From: Mycolicibacterium lacusdiani
GTDB taxonomy: Bacteria; Actinomycetota; Actinomycetes; Mycobacteriales; Mycobacteriaceae
NCBI RefSeq assembly: GCF_021916785.1
Contig: NZ_JAKCFC010000009.1
Coordinates: 62,001-126,000, forward strand
DNA length: 64,000 nt
Direction: 5' to 3'
Shown: piece by piece, positions 35,094 through 43,478 of the stretch
Layout: each line of letters starts with the position of its first letter
How positions within the stretch are numbered: the stretch's first letter is position 1
Translations under genes and position numbers: made by a program
The notes under the pieces: model-generated
What the model saw: the letters and a program-made list of their open reading frames with translations, nothing else
Told to the model about the DNA's origin: nothing
Database searches by the model: none

Positions 35094-36053
35094 TTGAAGA
35101 CGATGACCCAGCCCTGGATCCTGCAGGGCGATGACCCCGCACCCACGCCGCGGGTCCCGGCCGGCGTCGAGTATCACCGCGTGTACGCAGGACAGCGCGG
35201 CATCCTGCGTGGCAGCGTGGCCATCGCGCTGCTCGTGGTGGGATTGATTGGCTTCGCAGTGCTGCTGGACGGGATGTCGGTGATCCTCGACCGGGAACTC
35301 TTTGGACGTTCTGGTCCCTCGACACCGTTGAAGCAGGCAGCCGGTGCGCTGTCGTTGGCGTTGTTGATCCCGTATTGCATGCTGCTGCAGCGGTTGCTCT
35401 ACGGCGTCCCGCCGAGGTCGTTGCACTCCGTGGCGGGTCATTTCCGCTACGGAGTGTTCGGCCGCGCGCTGCTGGCGTTTGGACCCCTGGTGCTGGTCGT
35501 CGTCGCCGTCTGCGTCGGCGCCCTGGACGAAGGTGGCACCGTCCCATGGGCACCAGCGGATCTGGTGGCGTTCTTCGTCATCGGCATGGTGCTTACCCCG
35601 CTCGCCGCAGCCGGTGAAGAGTATGGCTTCCGCGGCTTGATGTTCCGCGTACTCGGCGGCTGGACGAAGGGGGCGCGGTCCGGCGCGGTCCTCGGCGTCG
35701 TCGTGACCACTGTGCAGTTCTCACTCGCACACGGCGCGCTCGATCCGTTCCTGCTGACGTCCTACCTCGTGCTGTTCTCGTCGATGGCGATCGTCACCTG
35801 GCGCACCGGCGGCCTCGAGGTCGCCGTCGTCCTCCACGGCGTCTACAACCTGGCGTTCCTCGTGCTCGGCACGACCCTGCACCTCGACATCGGCGCCCAG
35901 CTCGCGAATCGAGGCGACGCGGTCGGCTCACTGGCGAACCTGATGCCCAGCGCCGCATTGGTGCTCGTCACCGCGTTCGTCTGGTGGATGACCCGCAAGA
36001 GTGGGCCAGCGCGCACGCCTGCGGCCTACCCGGCGACGGGACCACAGCAGTGA
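35094..36053 (+). CDS. CPBP-family intramembrane glutamic endopeptidase
   Basis: A 319-residue membrane protein with about eight helices and the CPBP (Abi/CAAX-protease-like) motifs: EEYGFRG with E175, E176 and R180; FSLAH with H213; and VVLHGVYN near residue 250. These form the catalytic centre of Rce1-like intramembrane proteases. Substrates are unknown; relatives act in bacteriocin self-immunity or protein processing. The TTG at 35094 is preferred because GAGGAG at 35082-35087 is correctly spaced; an ATG follows at 35103. It is divergent from the TetR gene, whose operators precede it, and its stop overlaps the next gene as GTGA. Confidence 0.85.
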   Translation: MKTMTQPWILQGDDPAPTPRVPAGVEYHRVYAGQRGILRGSVAIALLVVGLIGFAVLLDGMSVILDRELFGRSGPSTPLKQAAGALSLALLIPYCMLLQRLLYGVPPRSLHSVAGHFRYGVFGRALLAFGPLVLVVVAVCVGALDEGGTVPWAPADLVAFFVIGMVLTPLAAAGEEYGFRGLMFRVLGGWTKGARSGAVLGVVVTTVQFSLAHGALDPFLLTSYLVLFSSMAIVTWRTGGLEVAVVLHGVYNLAFLVLGTTLHLDIGAQLANRGDAVGSLANLMPSAALVLVTAFVWWMTRKSGPARTPAAYPATGPQQ

Positions 36054-36790
36054 GCCCGAGCTGGAACGAACGTCGGCTCGCCAAGCGTGTGAAGCCAGGT
36101 GACGGGCGCCCGCTCAAGCCCTTCCGCTGGTGGCAGATGACAACACGGTCGGTCATGTCGATCGCACTCCCCGTCGACGGCCGACAGGTCATGCACACGA
36201 TCGAGGTCAAGCACGGCGGCGACGCTGAAACAGGCGTCGTACGGGCGGGGCTCTACCTCGATGGGAGGCTGCACGCGCAGTCGAGGGTCCCCGCTCGATT
36301 CCCCGTTCCGCACGGGCACATCGAGGTCCGCACCAGCCAGTTAGGCCTACGCCGCTGTCACTTGGTCGCCCACGACGGCACCGAGCGGCGACTCGAGCCC
36401 GATCCGAGGTCCGCTGAGGGGCGGCGATGCGTTTCGGGCGCGAGCATCCCGTCGCCAGTGGAGCCATCGGTGCGATTTCGGTGCTCGTGCTGCTCACCGG
36501 ACTTGGGCTCAACATGCTGCAGGCCGCCGAGCCGATCTCCGACATTCCCTTCGTCGCAGACACATTCGGCTCCTTCGACTCGCCCTTACACCTTCCGGTG
36601 TGGCTCAACCTCGCGTTCGGGTTCGGCGCGGCAGTCGGCGCAACGGAACGTGCAATGCAAATGCGCTACCACTGGCTGCTCGACAGCGGTGCCGGCACCT
36701 GACACTCGCAGACAACCCGCTGTCGCACCACCGACAACCTCGCCAGCGCCACCCATGCTGCAGCGGCCCCCCGGCTCGAACTGCGCCTAG
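36050..36790 (+). CDS. Hypothetical protein, C-terminal part probably out of frame
   Basis: Starts with GTG at 36050 overlapping the CPBP stop (GTGA), so it is co-translated. The first ~125 residues (WNERRLAKRVKPGDGRPLKP, DGRQVMHTIEVKHGG...) look like a real small beta-rich protein, family unknown. After about 36420 the translation becomes Ser/Pro/Arg-rich (CSCCSPDLGSTCCRPPSRSP), while another frame, at 36427, encodes a plausible membrane protein. A one-base shift just before 36416 would end the gene at a TGA. So the reading frame as written is probably lengthened by an indel or sequence error. Confidence 0.55.
   Translation: MSPSWNERRLAKRVKPGDGRPLKPFRWWQMTTRSVMSIALPVDGRQVMHTIEVKHGGDAETGVVRAGLYLDGRLHAQSRVPARFPVPHGHIEVRTSQLGLRRCHLVAHDGTERRLEPDPRSAEGRRCVSGASIPSPVEPSVRFRCSCCSPDLGSTCCRPPSRSPTFPSSQTHSAPSTRPYTFRCGSTSRSGSARQSAQRNVQCKCATTGCSTAVPAPDTRRQPAVAPPTTSPAPPMLQRPPGSNCA
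36427..36702 (+). CDS. Small hypothetical membrane protein
   Basis: A 91-residue protein with two hydrophobic stretches (GAIGAISVLVLLTGLGLNML and HLPVWLNLAFGFGAAVGA). ATG 36427 is preceded by GAGGGG at a suitable distance. It overlaps the 3' part of the preceding frame, and its composition is better, so I consider this the coding frame here. It completes a CPBP / hypothetical / membrane protein operon under the TetR operators. Function unknown. Confidence 0.55.
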   Translation: MRFGREHPVASGAIGAISVLVLLTGLGLNMLQAAEPISDIPFVADTFGSFDSPLHLPVWLNLAFGFGAAVGATERAMQMRYHWLLDSGAGT

Positions 36791-36925
36791 CGGTATGCGG
36801 CCGTGGCGGACTGACGAACTTCTTCGCTTTGCGAGTTTCCGACGGATTCCTGGAACTTGCGTCCACTCGGAGGTCTTCTTCTCGTCACCACGCCACGCCG
36901 TAACCAACGTCGGTGGTCAGTACAC

Positions 36926-37318
36926 CTAGGTCGCTGCCTGCTCCCGCACGCCGTAGACCCGCTCCATCAGGGCGGTGTCGGTGTGGATCTCTACGCGAAC
37001 CGTCTTGCCGGCGCGCATGGTGAAGACGTCGGCGTTGTGACCGGTCTCGCCGTCCACGGACACTTCGGTCAAGGCGACCACGGTGTCACCGTCCGCAACG
37101 AGGTGATGCAGTGTCACGGATACGCCCTTGCTCGCCAACGCGCCAAGGTATTGGCCGACTTCGTGCTTGCCGTGATACGTACCGCTGATGGTGCTGTTGC
37201 CGGGCTGCACCCACTCCACGTCATCGTCGAATAGGTCCATGATCGTGGCGGTGTCGCCCTGAACGAACGCCTCGTAGCCCCTGCGGATCTGATCGGTGTT
37301 GTCGTCTTGCTCGGACAT
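36926..37318 (-). CDS. SnoaL-like / NTF2-fold protein
   Basis: A 130-residue single-domain protein of the SnoaL-like ketosteroid-isomerase superfamily. Typical features are IRRGYEAFVQGDTATIMDLF, DDVEWVQPGNSTISGTYHGK and the C-terminal strand region HNADVFTMRAGKTVRVEIHT. Many such proteins bind small hydrophobic ligands; no specific reaction can be named. It stands alone, with 220-base gaps on both sides. Confidence 0.82.
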   Translation of the reverse strand: MSEQDDNTDQIRRGYEAFVQGDTATIMDLFDDDVEWVQPGNSTISGTYHGKHEVGQYLGALASKGVSVTLHHLVADGDTVVALTEVSVDGETGHNADVFTMRAGKTVRVEIHTDTALMERVYGVREQAAT

Positions 37319-37540
37319 CTTCGGACTCCCCTACGCGTCGGATGAACGGATCGGCCGGCGACGGTCGGGCCAGTTCGGAAGTCACGCGTAGTCGGCTCTC
37401 GGATCAGTCTGATCATGCACCGCTGGCTCTGAAGATAGGCCCTCCCCGCGCCGCTGTACAGCCCCCGCGGGGCACTAGTTGGCGAATGCAAAAAGGCTGT
37501 GAGCTGGGCATATTTGCCCGTTGCGCAAACACCGCCTTGA

Positions 37541-38338
37541 TCAGCGCCGCTCGCGCACCTTGTAGGACACTGGCCAGGACTCGCGGGATTCGTCACCGGT
37601 CAGCGGGACCCCCTTGCCGCCGATCTGAACGGCGTAGGCCTCCATGCCCGCACCGACCTCGCGGTCGGCCTTCTCCTTCGCCAGGTACAGCAGCTCGTCG
37701 ATGCCGAGTTCCTTGAACGCGACGAACGAGCTGCGCCGCACCGTGTGCGGGCTGGTGGCCTCGGCGACCATGTGGTCGGTGAGCAGCCGACCCGCCAGCA
37801 TCGCCGCGGCCAGGAGCACGAACGGGATCACCCAGTAGCAAACGAACGACAGCGGCGTCGCGACGTCGAGGACGGTCGCTGCCGGACCGTTCAAGCCCTG
37901 CACGATCGGCGGGATCGCCGACGACACCGCCATGCCGGCGAACGCCGCCACCCAGATCCACGTCACCACGGTGGTGATCCGCTCGAACAGATCGCTGTTG
38001 AGCACTTCCTTGGGCTGATCCGTCTCGGCGAACTCGCGCACGAACGGCTTGCCCACCACGACGCCGATCAGCGCGACGAGAAAGATGCCCGCACTGCTCA
38101 ACGGCTGAATCCACCGCTCCATGAACGACTGGCTCGCAATGAACGTCACCACGGTGATTACGAAAAACACTGCGACGGAACCGAATTCGAGCGTGCCGCC
38201 CGGCGGCCGGCGCCGCCGACTGACGACGAGCGCACCCACGGCGACCGCGAGCGCCACCAGCACGGCGGCGGTGAAGGGGACGTTGCCCACCAGGATCCAA
38301 TACACGATCCACGGCGCGAAGCCAGACAGGATTGCCAT
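37541..38338 (-). CDS. Conserved membrane protein of unknown function
   Basis: A 265-residue protein with about seven hydrophobic helices in the first 200 residues (FTAAVLVALAVAVGALVVS, FGSVAVFFVITVVTFIASQSF, VCYWVIPFVLLAAAMLAGRL). A soluble C-terminal tail carries DELLYLAKEKADREVGAGME. I do not recognise a named family. It is divergent from the O-methyltransferase gene (95 bases). Confidence 0.7.
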   Translation of the reverse strand: MAILSGFAPWIVYWILVGNVPFTAAVLVALAVAVGALVVSRRRRPPGGTLEFGSVAVFFVITVVTFIASQSFMERWIQPLSSAGIFLVALIGVVVGKPFVREFAETDQPKEVLNSDLFERITTVVTWIWVAAFAGMAVSSAIPPIVQGLNGPAATVLDVATPLSFVCYWVIPFVLLAAAMLAGRLLTDHMVAEATSPHTVRRSSFVAFKELGIDELLYLAKEKADREVGAGMEAYAVQIGGKGVPLTGDESRESWPVSYKVRERR

Positions 38339-38433
38339 ACCGGCAGTCTAGGGAACCGCCGTTACACTCGGGCGCAGACCTGTCAACCTGTCGAAAACGC
38401 CGTTGTGACCGTCGTCACCCGCCGATAGGGTCT

Positions 38434-39531
38434 ATGACCGTGCCCAGAAAACCCAAGGCGCCCCCCGCCTGGCTGATCGACGGCATCGGACGCGTGCGCG
38501 CCGCGCTCACCGTCGCGAGCCGGGCCGCCGTGCCCCCCAACATCGCCCTGCTCGAGATGGCCCAGGGCGCATGGCTGACGCAGGCGCTCTACATCGCCGC
38601 CGAACTCGGCATCGCCGACGCCCTGCGCGACGGCCCGCGCACCGCCGAGGACGTCGCCCACCGGGTTGGAGCCCGACCCGATCCGACGTACCGGGTGATG
38701 CGGGCGCTGGCCGCCAACGGCGTGCTGAAGCTGCGCCGCGATGGCCGGTTCGCCCTGACCCGGGTGGGGCAGGCGCTGCGGTCGGACCACGAGGGCTCCA
38801 TGGCTCCGATGATCAAGCTCGTCGGGCGCGCCGAGCACTGGGAGCACTGGAGCCACCTGATGCACTCGGTGATCACCGGGCAGACGGCCGTGGAGGCCCT
38901 TCGCGGCATGTCGGCCTGGGACTACCTCGAGTCCAATCCCGAGTACGCCGCGGTCTTCAACGACGCGATGACCGGCGTGTCCGCCGTCGCCATCGAAACC
39001 GCAGTTCCCCTCTACGATTTCACCGACCGCAGCCTGATCGTCGACGTCGGCGGCGGCCACGGCGCCCTGCTCGCCAAGATCCTGACCCAGACTCCTCGGG
39101 CACGGGGGGTGCTGTTCGACCTACCGACGGTCGTCGACGGCGCCCGGCCGCTGCTGGCGGCAGCAGGGGTGGCCGACCGGTGCACCGTCGAGGACGGGTC
39201 CTTCTTCGACTCGGTGCCCGACGGCGCCGACGCCTACGTGATGAAGACCGTCATCCACGACTGGGACGACGAGGAGGCACTGGCGATCCTGCGCAACGTC
39301 CGCACCGCGATCGCCACGGGCGGCAAGCTGCTGCTGTTCGAGATGGTGCTGCCCGAAGGCGCGCCGCCGCATCCCGGGATGCTGCTCGACCTCGAGATGC
39401 TCGTACACGCAGGTGGGCGCGAGCGCACCGCGCGCGAGTACGCAGACCTCCTGGCACGCGGTGGCTTCCGGCTCACCCGCGTCATCGCGACCCCGGGTCC
39501 GATGTCCATCGTCGAGGCGCTGCCGGCGTGA
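38434..39531 (+). CDS. SAM-dependent O-methyltransferase (hydroxyindole OMT-like)
   Basis: A 365-residue class I methyltransferase of the dimerising plant/hydroxyneurosporene OMT type. An N-terminal winged-helix dimerisation domain (YIAAELGIADALRDGPRTAE, RVMRALAANGVLKLRRDG) precedes the SAM-binding motif VDVGGGHGALLAKIL. The catalytic His is in VIHDWDDEEALAIL. Substrate unknown. The ATG at 38434 is chosen; a GTG lies 6 bases downstream. Its stop overlaps the RidA gene start as GTGA. Confidence 0.87.
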   Translation: MTVPRKPKAPPAWLIDGIGRVRAALTVASRAAVPPNIALLEMAQGAWLTQALYIAAELGIADALRDGPRTAEDVAHRVGARPDPTYRVMRALAANGVLKLRRDGRFALTRVGQALRSDHEGSMAPMIKLVGRAEHWEHWSHLMHSVITGQTAVEALRGMSAWDYLESNPEYAAVFNDAMTGVSAVAIETAVPLYDFTDRSLIVDVGGGHGALLAKILTQTPRARGVLFDLPTVVDGARPLLAAAGVADRCTVEDGSFFDSVPDGADAYVMKTVIHDWDDEEALAILRNVRTAIATGGKLLLFEMVLPEGAPPHPGMLLDLEMLVHAGGRERTAREYADLLARGGFRLTRVIATPGPMSIVEALPA

Positions 39532-39944
39532 GCCCACCGGTTCGTCGGCTCAACGTGTCGTCCGGGTCGCCGTTCGAGGACGAGGTCGGGTACTCGCGTG
39601 CGGTCCGGGTGGGTTCGCTGGCGGTGGTCGCGGGCACCACGGCGCCCGGCGGTGACGTAGGCACGCAGACCCGCGAGATCCTGCGCCGCATCGAGGCGGC
39701 GCTCGCCGAGTGCGGGGCGGCGTTGACCGACGTCGTACGCACCCGCATGTTCATCACCGACATCACGTCGTGGCGCGAGGTCGCCGTGGTGCACGGGGAG
39801 GTCTTTGGCAACGTCCGGCCGGTCGCCACCATGGTCGAGGTGTCGGCGCTGATCGCACCGGACCTGCTGATCGAGATCGAGGCCGACGCCTACGTCGGCG
39901 ACTGGCCGATCGGCGGGAAACGACCGTCGTCGCCAGGTGCGTAG
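39528..39944 (+). CDS. RidA (YjgF/YER057c/UK114) family protein
   Basis: A 138-residue RidA-like protein, the Rv2704 equivalent that I recall lying directly after sigA in M. tuberculosis. The family deaminates reactive enamine/imine intermediates; the key Arg is likely in VVRTRMFITDI, followed by VFGNVRPVATMVEVSALI. The start GTG 39528 overlaps the OMT stop. Its last 55 bases overlap the convergent DUF952 gene. Confidence 0.88.
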   Translation: MSPPVRRLNVSSGSPFEDEVGYSRAVRVGSLAVVAGTTAPGGDVGTQTREILRRIEAALAECGAALTDVVRTRMFITDITSWREVAVVHGEVFGNVRPVATMVEVSALIAPDLLIEIEADAYVGDWPIGGKRPSSPGA

Positions 39945-40258
39945 GCGGTGACTTCCGTCACAGCGCTGGTGGGCAGAGGGCCGTAGAGATGCGGAAAGCG
40001 CATTGCCTCGGGATCGCCGGGCACGCCCGGCTCCCAGAGGATCTCGGCACCCAGCGCGTCCGGGTTGCACCAGAGAAGCAGCATGTCGGAGCGCCCGGCG
40101 TACAACCGATTGGCGGGCAGGTGCACCTGGCCGGGCGCCGAGAGATGGACGAAACCGGCCTCGCTCAGCGACGGCGGACGGCGCTCCCCCGCGGCGATTG
40201 CCTCGTTCCACTCCTCGGCCGTGCACAAGTGCACCAGCAATGCCGAATTCGTGATCAT
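39890..40258 (-). CDS. DUF952 family protein
   Basis: A 122-residue protein of the DUF952 family (Rv2705c-like), recognised by LVHLCTAEEWNEAI, AGFVHLSAPGQVHLPANRLY and FPHLYGPLP. Its fold is related to ADP-ribosyltransferase-like proteins in recollection, but no activity is established. The start is ATG at 40258; an upstream frame to 40345 is not convincing. The 3' end overlaps the RidA gene by 55 bases on the other strand. Confidence 0.85.
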   Translation of the reverse strand: MITNSALLVHLCTAEEWNEAIAAGERRPPSLSEAGFVHLSAPGQVHLPANRLYAGRSDMLLLWCNPDALGAEILWEPGVPGDPEAMRFPHLYGPLPTSAVTEVTAYAPGDDGRFPPIGQSPT

Positions 40259-40387
40259 GCGCCCAGTGTGCGGGCCCTGCAACCTGGGTACTAGGTGAGA
40301 CACGACACACCGGTGAACGTCTGGGGAACAACGCCGAACGCCCAAACGTCTGACACAGTAGAGCTACGCGAGACCGGAGGAGGAGCC

Positions 40388-40579
40388 ATGAACGCAACTC
40401 TGACCAGCCCAGAACTAACTCGGGCTGATCGCTGTGACCGTTGCGGCGCGGCCGCCCGCGTCCGAGCGGTACTGCCGTCGGGTGCTGAGCTGTTGTTCTG
40501 CCAGCATCACGCAAACGAACACGAGGCCAAGCTCGTCGAGTTGGCTGCGGTGATCGAGGTAAGCCCGCTCGAATCCTGA
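40388..40579 (+). CDS. Small conserved zinc-finger-like protein
   Basis: A 63-residue protein (MNATLTSPELTRADRCDRCG...). It has a CxxC pair in DRCDRCGAAARVRAVL and a second cluster LFCQHHANEH, suggesting a single zinc knuckle. A very strong GGAGGAGGAG at 40376-40385 precedes the ATG. It belongs to a small actinobacterial family between ridA and the BrkB-like gene; function unknown. Confidence 0.78.
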   Translation: MNATLTSPELTRADRCDRCGAAARVRAVLPSGAELLFCQHHANEHEAKLVELAAVIEVSPLES

Positions 40580-40636
40580 CGGATTCGCGCGCCCGCACGG
40601 GCATGAACGCTGCGCGTCGGGAATGCTGGTCTGGAC

Positions 40637-41650
40637 ATGACTGACCAGCCTTCCCGCGTGAAGCCTTCCAAGCACTATCTCTTGCGGGTCTTCAAGCGAA
40701 CTCTGTCGAAGAGTTGGGACGACTCGATATTCGCGGAGTCCGCACAAGCTGCGTTCTGGTGCGCTCTATCGCTTCCACCCCTGCTGCTCGGAATGCTCGG
40801 CAGCCTGGTCTACGTCGCCCCGCTGTTCGGGCCGAACACACTGCTCACCATCGAGAACCAACTGATCGCCACCGCCGGCAACCTGTTCTCGAGCAACGTC
40901 GTCAGCGAGATCATCGAGCCGACGATTGCGGACATCGTGGCGGGCGCCCGCGGTGAGGTCGTGTCCCTGGGGTTCATCATCTCGCTGTGGGCCGGGTCGT
41001 CGGCGGTGTCGGCATTCGTGGACTCGGTCGTGGAGGCGCACGACCAAACCGACCTGAGACACCCTGTGCGACAACGCTTCTACGCGTTGGGGCTCTACAT
41101 CATCATGCTGGTCGGGATCGTCGCGATGGCGCCGTTCGTGGCGCTCGGGCCGCTCAAGATTGGTCAATACATCCCACAGAGTTGGGACAACGTCCTGCGG
41201 TTCGGCTACTTCCCAGCGCTGTTCATCGGACTGGTGATCGTGATGACCCTGCTCTACCGGGTGTCGCTGCCCCGGCCACTACCCACGCAACGCCTCGTCT
41301 GGGGCTCGGTGCTGGCCGCCACGGTGTTCCTGGTTGCGACCCTGGGACTGCGGATCTACCTGACCTGGATCACCGGCACGGGCTACACGTACGGCGCACT
41401 CGCGACGCCGATCGCGTTTCTGCTGTTCGCGTTCTTCCTCGGCTTCGCCATCATGATCGGCGCCGAACTGAACGCGGCGATCCAGGAGGAGTGGCCCGCC
41501 CCCGAGACCCACGCGCGCCGGTTGCGGGGCTGGCTCGAGCAGAAGGCCGAAGCGAGGTCGGGTGGCGCGCAAGGGGTCTCCGACGTCGGCTCGCACGCCG
41601 GGGAAGCCAACACCGCCGCGGCCCCCGACGCGCCTGCCGCTACTTCTTGA
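40637..41650 (+). CDS. YihY/BrkB-like membrane protein
   Basis: A 337-residue inner-membrane protein with six helices, of the YihY/virulence factor BrkB family (Rv2707-like). Typical stretches are WDDSIFAESAQAAFWCALSL, FIISLWAGSSAVSAFVDSV and TPIAFLLFAFFLGFAIMIGA. The family was once misnamed ribonuclease BN; its role is unknown. The C-terminal 55 residues are soluble. It overlaps the convergent DUF3039 gene by 11 bases. Confidence 0.88.
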   Translation: MTDQPSRVKPSKHYLLRVFKRTLSKSWDDSIFAESAQAAFWCALSLPPLLLGMLGSLVYVAPLFGPNTLLTIENQLIATAGNLFSSNVVSEIIEPTIADIVAGARGEVVSLGFIISLWAGSSAVSAFVDSVVEAHDQTDLRHPVRQRFYALGLYIIMLVGIVAMAPFVALGPLKIGQYIPQSWDNVLRFGYFPALFIGLVIVMTLLYRVSLPRPLPTQRLVWGSVLAATVFLVATLGLRIYLTWITGTGYTYGALATPIAFLLFAFFLGFAIMIGAELNAAIQEEWPAPETHARRLRGWLEQKAEARSGGAQGVSDVGSHAGEANTAAAPDAPAATS

Positions 41651-41876
41651 GCGACTCGTACACCCGCTTGCAGTCCGCGCAGACCGGCGATCCGGGCTTG
41701 GCTGACTTGGTCACGGGGAACACCTCGCCGCACAGCGCGACGACGTGCGTCCCCATTACCGCGCTCTCGGCGATCTTGTTCTTCTTCACGTAGTGGAAGA
41801 CCTTGGGGGTGTCGTCGTCGGTACCGTCGTCGACCTGTTCGTCGGTGTCCGTGCGTTCGATGGTCTCGGTCTGCAT
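41640..41876 (-). CDS. DUF3039 family protein
   Basis: A 78-residue protein (Rv2708c-like). An acidic N-terminus is followed by FHYVKKNKIAESAVMGTHVV, ALCGEVF and SPVCADCKRVYESL. The Cys residues (C...CxxC) suggest a zinc site. Function unknown. ATG at 41876. Confidence 0.85.
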   Translation of the reverse strand: MQTETIERTDTDEQVDDGTDDDTPKVFHYVKKNKIAESAVMGTHVVALCGEVFPVTKSAKPGSPVCADCKRVYESLKK

Positions 41877-41952
41877 GACCCCATTGTGCCCGGCAAGAGT
41901 TCGGTAAGAAACCGGATCGTTTCAACGGCGTCCAGTGTGGAACAGTGAAGTA

Positions 41953-42354
41953 ATGAAACACGGCGAAGAGCTGAGTTTCGACGACGATGGTCGGCCGGTT
42001 CTCATCACTCGTGCGGCAATTCCCTACGAGGAGCAGCACCGTGAGCGGGTGCGCAAGTACCTCAAGATCATGTCCTTCCGCATCCCCGCTCTGCTGCTCG
42101 CTGCCGGTGCCTACGGCATCTGGCACAACGGACTCATCTCGCTGGCGATCCTGGTCGCTTCGATTCCGCTGCCCTGGATCGCCGTGCTGATCGCCAACGA
42201 CCGTCCTCCGCGCACGGCCGAGGAACCTCGTCGCTTCGACAACCGGCGCAAGATTCCGCTCTTTCCCACTGCGGAACGGCCGGCGCTGCAGGGTTACCGC
42301 GCACCGATCCCCCAGGCCGAACCGGCGCCGCCGCGGTCCGACGTTCCCGACTGA
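41953..42354 (+). CDS. DUF3099 family membrane protein
   Basis: A 133-residue protein with two membrane helices (IPALLLAAGAYGIWHNG and LAILVASIPLPWIAVLIA), the DUF3099 (Rv2709-like) family that precedes sigB. The C-terminal 45 residues are Pro-rich and cytosolic. ATG 41953 (MKHGEELSFDDDG) is chosen over an in-frame GTG at 41935. Function unknown. Confidence 0.85.
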   Translation: MKHGEELSFDDDGRPVLITRAAIPYEEQHRERVRKYLKIMSFRIPALLLAAGAYGIWHNGLISLAILVASIPLPWIAVLIANDRPPRTAEEPRRFDNRRKIPLFPTAERPALQGYRAPIPQAEPAPPRSDVPD

Positions 42355-42437
42355 GGAAGATCTTGCCCACTTCTCAGGACATTCTCAGGTCGAGGGCGAA
42401 AAACTGCAGCTCAGGACGTGTGTAAGCGGCAATCCCG

Positions 42438-42464
42438 GGGAACTCTTTGGACCATCACGACGTT
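42438..42464 (+). promoter_or_regulatory. ECF-type (SigE/SigH-like) promoter of sigB
   Basis: A -35 GGGAAC at 42438-42443 and a -10 CGTT at 42461-42464 are separated by 17 bases. This fits the SigE/SigH consensus GGAAC-N16-19-GTT and matches the known stress-induced control of mycobacterial sigB. The start site would be near 42470, 30 bases before the sigB ATG. Confidence 0.75.
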
Positions 42465-42502
42465 GTAGTCCATGACAGTTCCAGCCGAGCAGGAGGCCTT
42501 GA

Positions 42503-43459
42503 ATGGTTGCCACCGCAAGCCGTATAGATTCCGATTTGGACAGCCAGAGCCCAGCCGCCGACTTGGTGCGCGTGTATCTGAACGGCATCGGCAAGACCGC
42601 CCTCCTGACGGCTGCCGACGAAGTCGAACTGGCCAAGCGCATCGAAGCGGGTCTGTACGCCCAGCATCTGCTGGCGACCAAGAAGCGGCTCGGCGACGCA
42701 CGCAAGCGCGACCTGGCGGCAGTGGCCCGCGATGGTGAGGCCGCCCGCAGGCACCTGCTGGAGGCGAACCTCCGACTGGTCGTCTCGCTGGCGAAGCGCT
42801 ACACCGGCCGCGGCATGCCGCTGCTCGACCTGATCCAGGAGGGCAACCTCGGCCTGATCCGCGCGATGGAGAAGTTCGACTACGCCAAGGGTTTCAAGTT
42901 CTCGACGTACGCGACGTGGTGGATCCGGCAGGCGATCACGCGTGGCATGGCCGATCAGAGCCGCACGATCCGGCTCCCCGTCCACCTCGTCGAGCAGGTC
43001 AACAAGCTGGCACGCATCAAGCGCGAGATGCACCAGAACCTCGGCCGCGAGGCCACCGACGAGGAGCTGGCCGAGGAGTCGGGCATCCCGGCCGAGAAGA
43101 TCGCCGATCTGCTCGAGCACAGCCGCGATCCGGTGAGCCTCGACATGCCGGTCGGCAGCGACGAAGAGGCACCGCTCGGTGACTTCATCGAGGACGCGGA
43201 GGCCATGTCGGCCGAGAACGCCGTCATCTCCGAACTGCTGCACACCGACATCCGCCACGTGCTGGCCACTCTCGACGAGCGCGAGCAGCAGGTGATCCGG
43301 CTGCGCTTCGGGCTCGACGACGGTCAGCCCCGCACGCTGGACCAGATCGGCAAGCTGTTCGGGCTGTCCCGCGAGCGGGTCCGTCAGATCGAGCGCGAGG
43401 TCATGGCGAAGCTGCGCCACGGCGATCGCGCCGAGCGGCTCCGCTCGTACGCCAGCTGA
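42503..43459 (+). CDS. sigB: Stress-responsive sigma factor SigB
   Basis: A 318-residue group 2 sigma factor. Region 1.2 is ADLVRVYLNGIGKTALL; region 2 is LRLVVSLAKRYTGRGMPLLD and YATWWIRQAITRGMADQ; region 4 is RFGLDDGQPRTLDQIGKLFG and RERVRQIEREVMAKLRHG. It lacks the long N-terminus of SigA. The ATG at 42503 follows AGGAGG. An ECF-type promoter lies just upstream and a small hairpin follows. It precedes ideR as usual. Confidence 0.96.
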   Translation: MVATASRIDSDLDSQSPAADLVRVYLNGIGKTALLTAADEVELAKRIEAGLYAQHLLATKKRLGDARKRDLAAVARDGEAARRHLLEANLRLVVSLAKRYTGRGMPLLDLIQEGNLGLIRAMEKFDYAKGFKFSTYATWWIRQAITRGMADQSRTIRLPVHLVEQVNKLARIKREMHQNLGREATDEELAEESGIPAEKIADLLEHSRDPVSLDMPVGSDEEAPLGDFIEDAEAMSAENAVISELLHTDIRHVLATLDEREQQVIRLRFGLDDGQPRTLDQIGKLFGLSRERVRQIEREVMAKLRHGDRAERLRSYAS

Positions 43460-43464
43460 CACCA

Positions 43465-43478
43465 GCGCCGAGAGGCGC
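43465..43478 (+). terminator. Small hairpin after sigB
   Basis: GCGCC-GAGA-GGCGC forms a 5-bp all-GC stem with a GNRA-type tetraloop six bases after the sigB stop. There is no U-tract, so it could be a weak mycobacterial-type terminator or a 3'-end stabiliser. Confidence 0.35.
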
